Source: Burkholderia sp. Leaf177 (GTDB lineage: Bacteria; Pseudomonadota; Gammaproteobacteria; Burkholderiales; Burkholderiaceae). From it: a stretch of DNA of 64,000 bases. Position numbers and translations under genes: made by a program. The notes under the pieces are model-generated. The model was not told where the DNA came from, did not search any database, and saw nothing but the letters and a program-made list of their open reading frames with translations. Shown here one piece after another: positions 34,833 to 44,328 of the stretch. Within the stretch, counting starts at the first letter, position 1. Every line of letters starts with the position of its first letter. Location of the stretch: assembly GCF_001424345.1 (NCBI RefSeq), contig NZ_LMPF01000021.1, positions 279,471-343,470 of the forward strand, read 5' to 3'.

Positions 34833-37073
34833 TCAGGCAGCCTGCCCGGCAGCTTTGAAAAGCGGCAACACGAAGCGCAGTTCCGCGCCGCCCTCATCCG
34901 GCGAATGCGCCGAAATCCGGCCGCCGTGGTTTTCGATTATCGAGCGGCAAATTGATAACCCCATTCCCATTCCATCGGCTTTGGTAGTGAAGAACGGGCT
35001 GAACAGATGTGCCAAGTCTGCGTCGGCGATACCTGTTCCCTGATCCTTTACCGTTGTCATCACGGTGTCGCCGGGAAGCAGGCGCGTCGCGATCGTCAAT
35101 TGCCTTGGACCGCCATTCTTGCTCGACATTGCCTGAGCGCCATTCATCATGAGGTTGATCAGCACTTGCTGGATCTGCACGCGGTCCGCGCAAACCTGCA
35201 GCGACGCCGGATCGAACTGCGTCACAAGCGTTGCGCGATGATTCTGAAGCTCGCGGCGCACGAGTTCTATCGATTCAGTTATCAGCGCATTGAGATCGAG
35301 CACGCTCTGGCTCGGGCCGCGTTTCTTCGCCATTTCACGCGTCTGGCGGACGACGTCGCCCGCACGCTTGGCGTCGCGGATCATCTGATCGATCGATTGC
35401 GCCGCCTCGCCAAGATCCGGCTGCGGCCGGTTGAGCCAACGCAGCGCGGCGTCACCGCACGTCACAATGGCGGCGATCGGCTGCGTCACCTCATGCGCGA
35501 TGGATGAGGCAAGCTCTCCCAGCGTGGTCACGCGCGACACATGCGCGAGCTCGGACATGGAGCGCGCCAACGCTTCGTGCGTGCGCTTTGCTTCCGTGAC
35601 GTCGATCAGCGCGCCCACATACTCTTGCCGTTCATCCGACGAACCGGTTTTGCAAGCGAGCGCATGCGCCACGAAATGAACATGCTTGATGCTGCCGTCC
35701 GGCATGCACAGTCTGTGCTCGGCATCGATATCCGGTTCGCCGGCCAACGCGAGCCGCGAGACGTTCTGGACGATCGGCAAATCTTCCGGCAGCGTCCGCG
35801 CTTCGATCAACTCCACGGATGGCGTGCAGTCCAGCGGGTAATCGTAGATTCGATACGCCTCTTCCGACCAGCTCATTTCCCCGCGATCCATCCGCATGGC
35901 AATGCTGCCGGTCTTGCTCAGACGCTGCGCCTCGGACAACAACGCCTCGCTGCGTTCAAGCGCTTCTTCAGCGCGCTTGCGCTCCTCGATGTCGGTGTTG
36001 ACGCCATACCATCGCAGCACATTGTCCTGCGCGTCGCGCATGGGTTCCGCGCCAATATGCATCCATCTGTATTCGCCGTTTTGGCGACGCACGCGCGCTG
36101 AATATTCGAACGATGTCCCCGTCGCGATCGCGTCGTTCCATGCGCGATCGATACCTTGCAGGTCATTGGGATGAATGATCTCCGACCAGATATCGCGTTG
36201 CGCCGACACATCCGGTGTATTGCCGCCGATGTCCGCCGCGAAGACGCCAACTTCCTGCCATCGGCGGTTCACGAATTCGAGCTTGCCGTCGTTCGAAGAG
36301 GTCCAGACCATGCCGGGAATGGCATCGATGGCTGCGCGCAGTTCATCTTGCTTACGCTGCAGCTCGGCTTCCATGCGCTTTTGCGCGGTGATGTTGTTGT
36401 TCGTCGCGAGCACGGCGCGCGGCCGCCCGAGACGATCGCGCCATAAACGCAAGCGGCTCGATACCACCACATGCGTGCCGTCCTGGCGCGTGCGTTCGGC
36501 TTCGCCGTCCCACTGCCCGGTGCTCAGCAGTTGCTGGCGAATCTGCGCAAGGGGAACGGCCATTTGCGTGTGCGTCAGTTCGTGCACGCGCTTGCCGACA
36601 GCTTCCTTCGATGTCCACCCATACAGTTCCTCTGCACCGTGATTCCAGAAACTGATGACGTCGTTCATGTCGTACACCACGATTGCATCGTGCGTCATGT
36701 CGAGCAGTTGTACCTGCTCGACCAGCCGCGCGGTGCTGGCGAGATTGCGCAACGCCAGCACCGAAACAATTGCAATCGCCAGCAGGCTGACCGCGCAGCG
36801 CGCGATGGAAGCGTCGGTGAAATTCGTATCGTGGGAAGACAGGAACGCGCCGATCGTCAGCAGCACCGAACCCCACGCAACAAGTAACGTCGCGATCCGG
36901 TTGCCGGTGACCGCGACGAGCATCACGACTACTGCGTAAAGTACGGCGATGGCGATATCGAGCGGCGTGAACGCATCGATCACGAACACGCTCAGTGCGA
37001 CCAGCGCCGCGAGTCCCCATAACAGCCGTGCGTCGGGACGTTTCAGACCAATGACAGGGACGCGGACATTCAT
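34833..37073 (-). CDS. Membrane PAS-domain sensor histidine kinase (FixL-like)
   Basis: 746 residues from ATG 37073, which overlaps the upstream receiver gene stop (ATGA). Four or so membrane helices (~20-120), then three PAS modules (~150-260, ~275-400, ~405-525) with PAC-type endings (WYGVNTDIEERKRAEEALER), HisKA with ELASSIAHEVTQP (phospho-histidine ~527) and HATPase with NLMMNGAQAM, DQGTGIADADL and GMGMGLSI. It autophosphorylates on a signal sensed by the membrane or PAS domains and likely passes phosphate to the FixJ-type regulator and/or the single-domain receiver. No heme-ligand pattern of FixL was verified. Confidence 0.92.
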   Translation of the reverse strand: MNVRVPVIGLKRPDARLLWGLAALVALSVFVIDAFTPLDIAIAVLYAVVVMLVAVTGNRIATLLVAWGSVLLTIGAFLSSHDTNFTDASIARCAVSLLAIAIVSVLALRNLASTARLVEQVQLLDMTHDAIVVYDMNDVISFWNHGAEELYGWTSKEAVGKRVHELTHTQMAVPLAQIRQQLLSTGQWDGEAERTRQDGTHVVVSSRLRLWRDRLGRPRAVLATNNNITAQKRMEAELQRKQDELRAAIDAIPGMVWTSSNDGKLEFVNRRWQEVGVFAADIGGNTPDVSAQRDIWSEIIHPNDLQGIDRAWNDAIATGTSFEYSARVRRQNGEYRWMHIGAEPMRDAQDNVLRWYGVNTDIEERKRAEEALERSEALLSEAQRLSKTGSIAMRMDRGEMSWSEEAYRIYDYPLDCTPSVELIEARTLPEDLPIVQNVSRLALAGEPDIDAEHRLCMPDGSIKHVHFVAHALACKTGSSDERQEYVGALIDVTEAKRTHEALARSMSELAHVSRVTTLGELASSIAHEVTQPIAAIVTCGDAALRWLNRPQPDLGEAAQSIDQMIRDAKRAGDVVRQTREMAKKRGPSQSVLDLNALITESIELVRRELQNHRATLVTQFDPASLQVCADRVQIQQVLINLMMNGAQAMSSKNGGPRQLTIATRLLPGDTVMTTVKDQGTGIADADLAHLFSPFFTTKADGMGMGLSICRSIIENHGGRISAHSPDEGGAELRFVLPLFKAAGQAA

Positions 37074-37561
37074 GCTCGACTGGCTTTCCCTTGGAACGTA
37101 CCGGGTTGGGCGCTCGCGCCGTTGCCGCGAAGCTTCTCGAGGCATTGCGCGACCACGGAGCCATCTACCGGCTTGCTCAGGAAACACATGGCGCCGGCGG
37201 CTAGCGCTTGCCGGCTTGCGGCGTCGGAGCGAAACGCGGAGATGAAAATAAACGGCATGGTATAGCCCTTCTCCGCGAGTTTCGTTTGCAGTTCGAGCCC
37301 GCTCATGCCGGGCATCTGGACGTCGGAGATGATGCAGCGCGTGTTGGCGACAACGCCCGAGCCGAGGAATAACTCCGCGGACGCATAGAGCCGCGCCTCC
37401 CATCCAAGCGAGCGCACCAGGCTGGAGGTTGCGGTCCTTACGGATTCGTCGTCATCGATAATGGAAACAATCAGGTCGCTTGGCAAGACAGTGGATCCTC
37501 TGGCCGGTTTGTCGGCTTTAGCAGTCGCCACAGGTTGCGAACCACCGATTGACTCCATCAT
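37070..37561 (-). CDS. Stand-alone receiver-domain protein (FixJ-class REC)
   Basis: 163 residues; MM at the start (37561 or 37558). A poorly ordered N-terminus (~30) precedes one receiver domain: acidic IIDDDESVR, phospho-acceptor in CIISDVQMPGMSG, switch FIFISAFRSDAASR and lysine in CFLSKPVDG. No output domain follows, so it may tune phosphotransfer or act by protein contact. Stop and kinase start overlap (ATGA). With the convergent FixJ-type gene this makes one kinase and two receivers. Confidence 0.9.
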   Translation of the reverse strand: MMESIGGSQPVATAKADKPARGSTVLPSDLIVSIIDDDESVRTATSSLVRSLGWEARLYASAELFLGSGVVANTRCIISDVQMPGMSGLELQTKLAEKGYTMPFIFISAFRSDAASRQALAAGAMCFLSKPVDGSVVAQCLEKLRGNGASAQPGTFQGKASRA

Positions 37562-37738
37562 ATTCAGAAAGGCCGCAGCGCACGATCATCTATGAGTATA
37601 GGGTCGGCTTTCATAGCGCTTTCATACGACCATTAAGCGGCCGCCATTCCGCGATTTAATTGGAATAGAAAAGGCACGTCCGGTGTTTGCTTGTACGAGA
37701 CCCAGCGCTACGGGTCAATTGATCAACGGAAACCGAAC

Positions 37739-38050
37739 ATGCCGCCACATCTGGTATTCACGCAAGACTCACTGCGTTTTTTCTCGAAACATGCGCAGCA
37801 GCTTCGCAAGCAAAGCAGCAACGTCAGCTTGCTTTCGCTCGATCTCGCGATGCTTCTGCTCCTCGCGACTCTTCCGCTCGTGCAATTGTCCACGCGATGC
37901 GAAATGACCGCAGTGTTTTTGGTGTGCGGCCCCATGCAGCTTTTGCGCAGCATTCCCTACGACATTCGTGTATTCATTCTCACGCACAGCCGCGTGTCGT
38001 TGTCGATCCTGCACCTGACGAGTCAGCCCGACTTGTCAGAATGCCGATGA
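37739..38050 (+). CDS. Doubtful small hypothetical protein
   Basis: 104 codons from an ATG at 37739 to a TGA at 38048-38050 that overlaps an in-frame ATG of the next gene (ATGA). One hydrophobic stretch (LAMLLLLATLPLVQL) could be a membrane helix. Third-position GC is moderate, lower than in the certain genes, and no ribosome site is clear. It may instead be untranslated leader of the cupin gene. Kept only as a possibility. Confidence 0.25.
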   Translation: MPPHLVFTQDSLRFFSKHAQQLRKQSSNVSLLSLDLAMLLLLATLPLVQLSTRCEMTAVFLVCGPMQLLRSIPYDIRVFILTHSRVSLSILHLTSQPDLSECR

Positions 38051-38064
38051 ACGGAGATAAGAAG

Positions 38065-38475
38065 ATGGCTACCAATAATCCGTCCTGCCGCAAAGTACGG
38101 CCGAGTTCGGCTCGCGCCGGCAAACAGAATCTGCTTTATGCCGAGGGAATATCGGCGCAAACCGTCGGGTCGAAACATCTGCACATGCAGCTTGCGACGC
38201 TGCCGCCAAAGCTTCGCGCGCGTGCACATAAACACGAGGCGCACGAGACAGCAATTTATGTGATTAGCGGCCAGTCCGGCGTGTGGTACGGAGAAAACCT
38301 GGAGCATCACGAGACAGTCAGCGCGGGTGAATTTTTCTATATCCCGGCGAACGTCCCGCATGTGCCCTACAACCCGAGCGATACCGAGCCGTGTATCACG
38401 GTGATCGCGCGCACGGATCCCAACGATCAGGAAAGCGTGATGCTGTTGCCTGAACTCGATGCCGTGCATCGTTGA
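38065..38475 (+). CDS. Cupin-domain protein
   Basis: 136 residues from ATG 38065 (GGAG eight bases upstream); ATG 38047 is an alternative. A single cupin barrel is seen: motif 1 HKHEAHETAIYVISG with two histidines and a glutamate that usually hold a metal, and motif 2 FFYIPANVPHVPYN with the last histidine. Such small cupins are dioxygenases, isomerases or sugar-binding sensors; no specific role can be assigned. Convergent with a Crp-family regulator gene (24-bp gap). Confidence 0.88.
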   Translation: MATNNPSCRKVRPSSARAGKQNLLYAEGISAQTVGSKHLHMQLATLPPKLRARAHKHEAHETAIYVISGQSGVWYGENLEHHETVSAGEFFYIPANVPHVPYNPSDTEPCITVIARTDPNDQESVMLLPELDAVHR

Positions 38476-38499
38476 GATTACGACGCACGCTTGGTCGCT

Positions 38500-39234
38500 T
38501 TAGCTGACTTCCTCGGTCTGGCGAATGCGCGGCAACATCCGGTCGAACTCGCGCTTGACGATGCCATAACATTCGCACGCGCGCGCTTCGAGCCCGGCAC
38601 GATCAAGCACCTTGATGCAACCACGGCTGTGATGGATCAGGCCTTCATCGTGCAGCTTTCCTGCCGCTTCCGTCACGCCTTCGCGGCGCACGCCCAGCAT
38701 GTCGGCGATCATCTGCTGCGTGACTTGCAGCTTGTCCGTCGGCGTGCGGTCGATCTCGATCAGCAACCAGCGGCACAACTGCTTCGAAAGCGAATGATGA
38801 CGGTTGCACGCCGCGGTCTGCGCGACTTGCGTGAGGAGCGCCTGCATGTACAGCAGCATCAGGCGGCGCAGGAAATCGGAACGGCCAAACTGTTCGCGCA
38901 AAGCCGAAGCGCTCATGCGATATGCGAAACCCGGACATTGGACTTGAACGCGGGTTGGCATCGTGTCGCCGCCGGTCAGCACAGGAACGCCCGTCATGCC
39001 TTCGCGTCCGATGGCCGCGATTTCCACCGAGCCGCCGTCTTCCATTGTGTGAAGGAGGGAGATGATGGCTGTCGTCGGAAAATACACGTGCTGAATACGT
39101 TGCCCCGAATCACAGAGCAACTGTTCCGTACGAAGCTGAACCAGCTCCAGATGCGGCGTAAGCGCTTGCCATTCATGCGCGGGCAGCGCGCCCAACAGAT
39201 GATTGCCGTGCAGGTCGGACTGAAGGGTCAGCAT
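38500..39234 (-). CDS. Crp/Fnr-family transcriptional regulator without Fe-S cysteines
   Basis: 244 residues from ATG 39234, with a purine-rich AGAGAAG upstream. Cyclic-nucleotide-like beta-roll (~15-130: YFPTTAIISLLHTMEDGGSV, AAIGREGMTGVP) and a Crp-type winged HTH at the end (LQVTQQMIADMLGVRREGVT). The N-terminal cysteine cluster of FNR is absent, so it is not an oxygen sensor of that type. Proteins with this Crp form in Burkholderiales are often stress regulators. Target and ligand unknown. Confidence 0.9.
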   Translation of the reverse strand: MLTLQSDLHGNHLLGALPAHEWQALTPHLELVQLRTEQLLCDSGQRIQHVYFPTTAIISLLHTMEDGGSVEIAAIGREGMTGVPVLTGGDTMPTRVQVQCPGFAYRMSASALREQFGRSDFLRRLMLLYMQALLTQVAQTAACNRHHSLSKQLCRWLLIEIDRTPTDKLQVTQQMIADMLGVRREGVTEAAGKLHDEGLIHHSRGCIKVLDRAGLEARACECYGIVKREFDRMLPRIRQTEEVS

Positions 39235-39320
39235 GATGTTCTTCTCTTGTATTTTCGCGCGGTGCGCCGTTTTTTGTTCTGGCCGGTTTCGCGTTTCGTG
39301 ATGCATCTGTCGGCATCGAT

Positions 39321-39569
39321 CTAAAACATGAATCCTGGCCAGCCCCGAAGCAGACTCGCCATGTCGACTGTTTCTTTTTGTTTCGACATTAATGAGCGCT
39401 GCACCACATACTTAGCGAGGACCATGCCAGGAGCGGTCAAATCCAATGCCAGCATGGGCTTGATCGCGATAGGCAGTAGCGCACATTGGAAGCGTAAGCA
39501 TTTATGTTTCAGTTCTGAACGAACGGGAACATTGGCGCGTTGATCTGTCGGATTAATTCCGATGAACAT
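39321..39569 (-). CDS. Doubtful small hypothetical protein
   Basis: 82 codons from ATG 39569 (TTG 39581 also in frame). No recognisable domain. Ribosome site weak. It lies upstream of, and on the same strand as, the Crp-type regulator, and about 120 bases downstream of an FNR-like sequence. Low confidence. Confidence 0.3.
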   Translation of the reverse strand: MFIGINPTDQRANVPVRSELKHKCLRFQCALLPIAIKPMLALDLTAPGMVLAKYVVQRSLMSKQKETVDMASLLRGWPGFMF

Positions 39570-39880
39570 TTTGTCTGCCAAATGCTTGACCAGTGGTCAT
39601 TCGACGGATCGGGAGGGTGTTGAAACCGACATCGTGATGACGCAGAACGTTGATGGACAAGGCGTAGAAAGGGCCTTGCCGAAATTGATGCAAATCTGTT
39701 TCATCAATACACCGTGACCAAAGCCAGGCGTGCGTATCCGTTCGACGCGAGGCCGCCAGCACACGGCAACAGCGCTGGAACCCAGGCAGGCGGCGCTCGT
39801 GCAGTCAGCCAACGGTCCGCCGCACGGTGATCGAAAAACGTTACGTTATTGTCGCGACGCCTGCCGCGGCCCGGTTGTTC
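39570..39880. promoter_or_regulatory. Gene-free region with FNR-like half-matched site
   Basis: 311 bp between a doubtful small gene and the exonuclease stop. It contains TTGAT-GCAA-ATCTG (39685-39698), eight of ten matches to an FNR box, which is also half of a TTGATG-N11-CATCAA inverted repeat (39685-39707). No gene is seen on either strand. Confidence 0.4.
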
Positions 39881-40684
39881 TTAATTCTTCTTCGCCGCCC
39901 TGCTACGCCGCTTGGGGCCGAGTTCGATCCAGACCGGCGCGTGATCGCTTGCATGCGGCTGGTCGCGCACCCAGCGGTCCACGCCGGCGGCACGGAGTTT
40001 CGGCGCGAGATCCGCACTCAGCAGCAAGTGGTCGATGCGCAGCCCCGAGTTCGTTTTCCAGTGTTCGCGGAAGTAATCCCAGAACGTATAGATGCGCTCA
40101 TCCGGATGGGTCGAGCGCAGTGCGTCCGTCCAGCCTTGTTCGAGCAGGCGCGCGTAGCATTCGCGGCTTTCGGGCTGCAGCAAGGCGTCCTTCTTCCACG
40201 ATCGCGTGTTGTAGATGTCTTCATCGGTGGGAATGACATTGAAGTCGCCGGCCAGCACCACCGGATGGCCACTTGCAAACAGCGTCGCCGCGTATTCGAT
40301 CAGCCGCTCGAACCACGCGAGCTTGTATTCGAACTTCGGTCCCGGCTGCGGATTGCCGTTGGGCAGATAAAGACAGCCGATCAGCATGCCGTCGACCGCT
40401 GCTTCTATATAGCGGCTATGCGTGTCGTCCTTGCCGCCCGGCAGGCCGCGGCGGCTTTCGAGCGGATCGGCGCCTTTCGCGAGGATCGCCACGCCGTTCC
40501 ACGATTGTTGCCCGTGCCAGATCGCGCCATATCCTGCGGCACGAATTTCATCGATGGGAAACGCCGCGTCCTGCGCCTTGAGTTCCTGCAGGCAGGCGAC
40601 ATCCGGCGCCTCGCGTTCCAGCCATTCGAGCAAGGCGGGCAACCGCGACTTGATGCCGTTGATGTTGAAGGTTGCGATCTTCAC
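39881..40684 (-). CDS. xthA: Exodeoxyribonuclease III
   Basis: 267 residues from a GTG at 40684 with GGGAG eight bases upstream; this puts VKIATFNINGIKSR at the start, as in the family. The endonuclease/exonuclease/phosphatase fold has ELKAQD (metal glutamate ~33), YLPNGNPQPG, the GDFNVIPTDEDIYN catalytic segment (~150) and the final SDHAPVW (active histidine ~255). It acts on AP sites and 3' ends in base excision repair in the cytoplasm. Length is standard. It is monocistronic as far as can be seen, divergent from the porin gene. Confidence 0.95.
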   Translation of the reverse strand: MKIATFNINGIKSRLPALLEWLEREAPDVACLQELKAQDAAFPIDEIRAAGYGAIWHGQQSWNGVAILAKGADPLESRRGLPGGKDDTHSRYIEAAVDGMLIGCLYLPNGNPQPGPKFEYKLAWFERLIEYAATLFASGHPVVLAGDFNVIPTDEDIYNTRSWKKDALLQPESRECYARLLEQGWTDALRSTHPDERIYTFWDYFREHWKTNSGLRIDHLLLSADLAPKLRAAGVDRWVRDQPHASDHAPVWIELGPKRRSRAAKKN

Positions 40685-40895
40685 GCTGGCGTCTCCCGGT
40701 ATCGAATAACTGTAATTGCACGATCCTACGCAATCTTCAGGCCTCCGGCCGGCGTCCTCCAGATCTTGAGACCCGTCACTGCACGGTCTTTTTTTTCGAC
40801 GCAATATGACCGGCGTGTTTCCGCAAGCCTTCCGCCGCCAATACGAAAAAGCTTTCGACTCATCTCGATCATCGCCATTCATGGAGCTTACGAGG

Positions 40896-42053
40896 ATGAA
40901 TAAAACCCTTCTTGCAGCCGCGATCTCCGGCGCCTTCGCTGTCTCGGCGCATGCGCAAAGCAGCGTCACGCTCTACGGTCTTATCGATACGGGACTGGTC
41001 TATACGAACAACCAGCAGGGACATAGCAACTGGCAGGAGGTCAGCAGTTCGACGCAGAACACCGTGTTCGGCTTGAAGGGTTCGGAGGATCTCGGCGGCG
41101 GCCTGCACGCGGTTTTCAAGCTGGAACAAGGCTTTCTGCTGAATAACGGCGCCCAGGCTTTTTCCGGCGATGGCTTCGGCTCCCAGGCCTGGGTCGGTTT
41201 GCAAAGCGACCCTTACGGCACGGTCACGCTGGGTCGCCAGTTCGACGTGATGAACGATCTCGTTGGACCGCTGACGGCTGAATTCAACACATGGGGCGGC
41301 AGCATGGCCGCGCATCCGTTCGAAAACGACAACCTCGCCGCAAACTCCGTCGTGATCAACAATACGGTGAAATACACGAGCCCGACGTTCCATGGCGTCA
41401 CGGTCGAAACCATGTATTCCTTCAGCAACAAGACGAATTTCGGCGATAACCGCTCGTACGGATTCGGCGTCTCGTATGCAGAGGGCCCTGTCAATCTCGC
41501 CGCCGGTTATCTGCAGTTGAACAACGCGGGCAATGGCAGCGGCGCGATCACCTCGGGCGACGCCAGTGCGAACTTCATCGCGCAAAGACAGCGCATCTGG
41601 TCGCTCGGCGGCAATTACACGTTCGGACCGGCAACGGTGGGACTGGTATGGAGCCACACTCAGATGGACAACACGTCAGGCGTATTCTCGTTCGGCACGG
41701 GCACTTATCTGGGCGCCGACGATGCCTCGGCCGGAACGCTCGCCGGATCGCTCAGGCTCGACAACTACGAGGTGAACGCGAAATACGCGCTGACGCCGGC
41801 GCTGAGCGTGTCGGGCGCTTATACATATACGCATGGCGCCTACAACGGCGCGGCGCCGGGATGGAACACGGCCATGCTGCAATCGGATTACGCGCTCAGC
41901 AAACGCACGGACTTCTATCTTGAAGGGGTGTATCAGAACGTCCACGGCGCGCCGCCGGACTCGGTGCTTTCGCACGCAATGATCAACACGCTTTCGCCTT
42001 CATCGACGAATACGCAAGTCGCCGTCACCGTGGGTCTGCGCCATACGTTCTGA
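40896..42053 (+). CDS. Outer-membrane porin (Burkholderiales OmpC type)
   Basis: 385 residues from ATG 40896 with GGAG upstream. A signal peptide (MNKTLLAAAISGAFAVSAHA) precedes QSSVTLYGLIDTGLVYTNNQ, the first strand seen in nearly all general porins of this order. Later features are FGLKGSEDLGGGLHAVFKLE, AWVGL and the C-terminal VAVTVGLRHTF with terminal phenylalanine recognised by the BAM machinery. A sixteen-strand trimeric channel is expected. Regulatory region 40685-40895 holds no further gene. Confidence 0.95.
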   Translation: MNKTLLAAAISGAFAVSAHAQSSVTLYGLIDTGLVYTNNQQGHSNWQEVSSSTQNTVFGLKGSEDLGGGLHAVFKLEQGFLLNNGAQAFSGDGFGSQAWVGLQSDPYGTVTLGRQFDVMNDLVGPLTAEFNTWGGSMAAHPFENDNLAANSVVINNTVKYTSPTFHGVTVETMYSFSNKTNFGDNRSYGFGVSYAEGPVNLAAGYLQLNNAGNGSGAITSGDASANFIAQRQRIWSLGGNYTFGPATVGLVWSHTQMDNTSGVFSFGTGTYLGADDASAGTLAGSLRLDNYEVNAKYALTPALSVSGAYTYTHGAYNGAAPGWNTAMLQSDYALSKRTDFYLEGVYQNVHGAPPDSVLSHAMINTLSPSSTNTQVAVTVGLRHTF

Positions 42054-42070
42054 CGCCCTATGTTCTGAGC

Positions 42071-44146
42071 TCACACGCTCTGAGGCAGCACGCGCCCGAG
42101 GCCTTCGAATTCGAGCGCGGGCATCGGGCGTCCGAGCAAGAATCCTTGCAGCGAATCGCACCCGAGGCGCGTCAGCAGATCCTGCTGCGCGCCGGTTTCA
42201 ACGCCTTCCGCCACGATCTTCAGGTTCAGCGTCTGCCCGAGCGCGATGATCGCCGCGACGATTGCCGCATCTTCGCCATCGGCGACAAGTTCGCTCACGA
42301 ACCCGCGATCGATCTTCAGCTCGCTCGCCGGCAGACGCTTCAGATACAGCAGACTCGAATAGCCGGTTCCGAAATCATCGATGGAAATGCGAACGCCGAG
42401 CGCTCGCAGGCGTTCGAGAATTTCGAGGCTGGCATCCACATCGCGCATGGCCGTCGATTCGGTGATTTCGAGCGTCAGCGCCTCGCCTGCAAGCTGGTAT
42501 CGCTCCAGCGCATTTTTTACGGCCGGCACGAGCCGCGTGTTGCTGAACTGCAGCGCCGAGATATTCACGGCCACCGTGAGCGCGGGACGCCCGCTGCGCC
42601 GCCATTGCGAAATCTGCCGGCACGCTTCGTCGATAACCCATTCCCCTATCTGTACGATCAGGCCGGTTCGCTCGGCGATCGGGATGAACTTGTCGGGCGA
42701 GATCAGGCCGCGTGTTGGATGATTCCAGCGCAGCAACGCTTCCACACCCGTGATCGGTCCGCTCGGCGCGACGAATTTCGGCTGGTAATGCAGCACGAAT
42801 TGCCGGCGTTTGCGCGCCAGCCGCAGGTCCTGCAAAAGCGCCAGATGATCTTCGGTATGCGTGTTCATTTTGCCATCGAAGAAACACGCCTGGTTTCGGC
42901 CGATGGATTTCGCGTGATACATCGCAACGTCCGCGTTCTTGAGCAACGCTTCGACGTCCGCGCCATCGGCCGGAAACAGCGCAATGCCGATGCTCACCGA
43001 AACCCGCAAGTCGTGTCCCGAAACACTGAACGGATCGTCGATGGCCGCAACCAGTTTGTCGGCGATGATCGATGCATCGGCGGGTTCGCGCACGTTGGCG
43101 ATCAGCACGAATTCGTCGCCGCCCACGCGCGCACAGGTGTCCTGCAAGCGGACGTTGGCGCGAATGCGATCGGCCGTCTGCACGAGCAACTGGTCGCCGA
43201 TGGCGTGGCCGAACGTGTCGTTCACGCTTTTGAATCCATCGAGGTCGAGGAACATCACCGCGAAGCATTGCTCAGCAGGACCGGCGGAATCGATCGCCAG
43301 TTTCAGGCGCTCTTCCAGCAGGACACGGTTCGGCAGCTTGGTCAGGTTGTCGTGCAGGACGAGATAGGAAAGCTCTTCATTCGCTTCTTCCAGCGACGCC
43401 GAAAGCGCCGCGGTCTGCATTTCCAGTCTTGAGTCGAGCACGGACGTGATCAGCACGACCGCCAGCACAGCAATGGTCACCACGATGATCGGCAGCGCGA
43501 GCGTGTCGTTGTGCAATCCGCTGTTCGCGGCGCCGCAGATCGAGCCAAGCGGAAAGCGTGCCGCGGCCATGCCGGTGTAGTGCATCGAAATGACGGCGAG
43601 TCCCATCACGAGCGCGGCGCCTACCCGGTAACTGCGCACGTGCGAGCTGTAGGCGCGCAGACGGAACGCGATCCAGAGCGCCGCGCCCGCAGCCAAGACG
43701 GCGATAGCAATGGATGCCACGACCAACGCCCATATATAGGCAATGCCCGGCTGCATTTGCAGCGCGGCCATGCCGGTGTAATGCATCGCGGCAATGCCGC
43801 AGCCGAGCAGGAGCGCGCCCAGGACGAGGTGCCGCGCCGGGAGATTCTCGCGGCTGGCGATCCAGAGCGCGAGCAGGGACGACGCAATCGCAATCAGCAG
43901 CGACAGCACTGTCAGCCCGAAGTCGAAGCCGAGCTTGATCGGCAGATGAAATGCGAGCATGCCGACGAAGTGCATCGACCAGACGCCGAGGCCCATCGCG
44001 AGCGCGCCGCCGCATAACCACCAGCGGGCAGCGACACGCTGGGCGCTCGTGATCCGGCCAACCAGGTCGAGCGCCGTGTACGACGCCAGAACGGCGACCA
44101 GAAAAGAAAACAGCACCAGCAGGCTGTCGAAACTTCCCACTAACAT
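42071..44146 (-). CDS. MHYT-GGDEF-EAL cyclic-di-GMP enzyme
   Basis: 691 residues from ATG 44146 (GGAG seven bases upstream). The membrane part carries three MHYT-type motifs (SMHFVGML, AMHYTGMAA, SMHYTGMAA) in seven or so helices, thought to bind a metal and sense a diffusible gas. The GGDEF domain is intact (RVGGDEFVLI ~342) and the EAL domain is intact (GVEALLRW ~467, DDFGTGYSSL, EGVET), so both cyclic-di-GMP synthesis and breakdown are possible. Net activity cannot be told from sequence. Convergent with the porin gene, 18-base gap. Confidence 0.95.
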   Translation of the reverse strand: MLVGSFDSLLVLFSFLVAVLASYTALDLVGRITSAQRVAARWWLCGGALAMGLGVWSMHFVGMLAFHLPIKLGFDFGLTVLSLLIAIASSLLALWIASRENLPARHLVLGALLLGCGIAAMHYTGMAALQMQPGIAYIWALVVASIAIAVLAAGAALWIAFRLRAYSSHVRSYRVGAALVMGLAVISMHYTGMAAARFPLGSICGAANSGLHNDTLALPIIVVTIAVLAVVLITSVLDSRLEMQTAALSASLEEANEELSYLVLHDNLTKLPNRVLLEERLKLAIDSAGPAEQCFAVMFLDLDGFKSVNDTFGHAIGDQLLVQTADRIRANVRLQDTCARVGGDEFVLIANVREPADASIIADKLVAAIDDPFSVSGHDLRVSVSIGIALFPADGADVEALLKNADVAMYHAKSIGRNQACFFDGKMNTHTEDHLALLQDLRLARKRRQFVLHYQPKFVAPSGPITGVEALLRWNHPTRGLISPDKFIPIAERTGLIVQIGEWVIDEACRQISQWRRSGRPALTVAVNISALQFSNTRLVPAVKNALERYQLAGEALTLEITESTAMRDVDASLEILERLRALGVRISIDDFGTGYSSLLYLKRLPASELKIDRGFVSELVADGEDAAIVAAIIALGQTLNLKIVAEGVETGAQQDLLTRLGCDSLQGFLLGRPMPALEFEGLGRVLPQSV

Positions 44147-44328
44147 GAAATGCTCCGATCGACGATATACGAAACCCGACACGAAAAGTCAGGTGCGCGT
44201 TCGTTTTAACGTCTTTAGAAGCGCGGACTTTATGGCGATTTACATCCGCCGCCGCATATTTGTTATTTTCCAGCTTCTGTCCATGGCGTTCAGTCACGCG
44301 TACCCGCGCTTCCAGTGCATTGCGTGGC

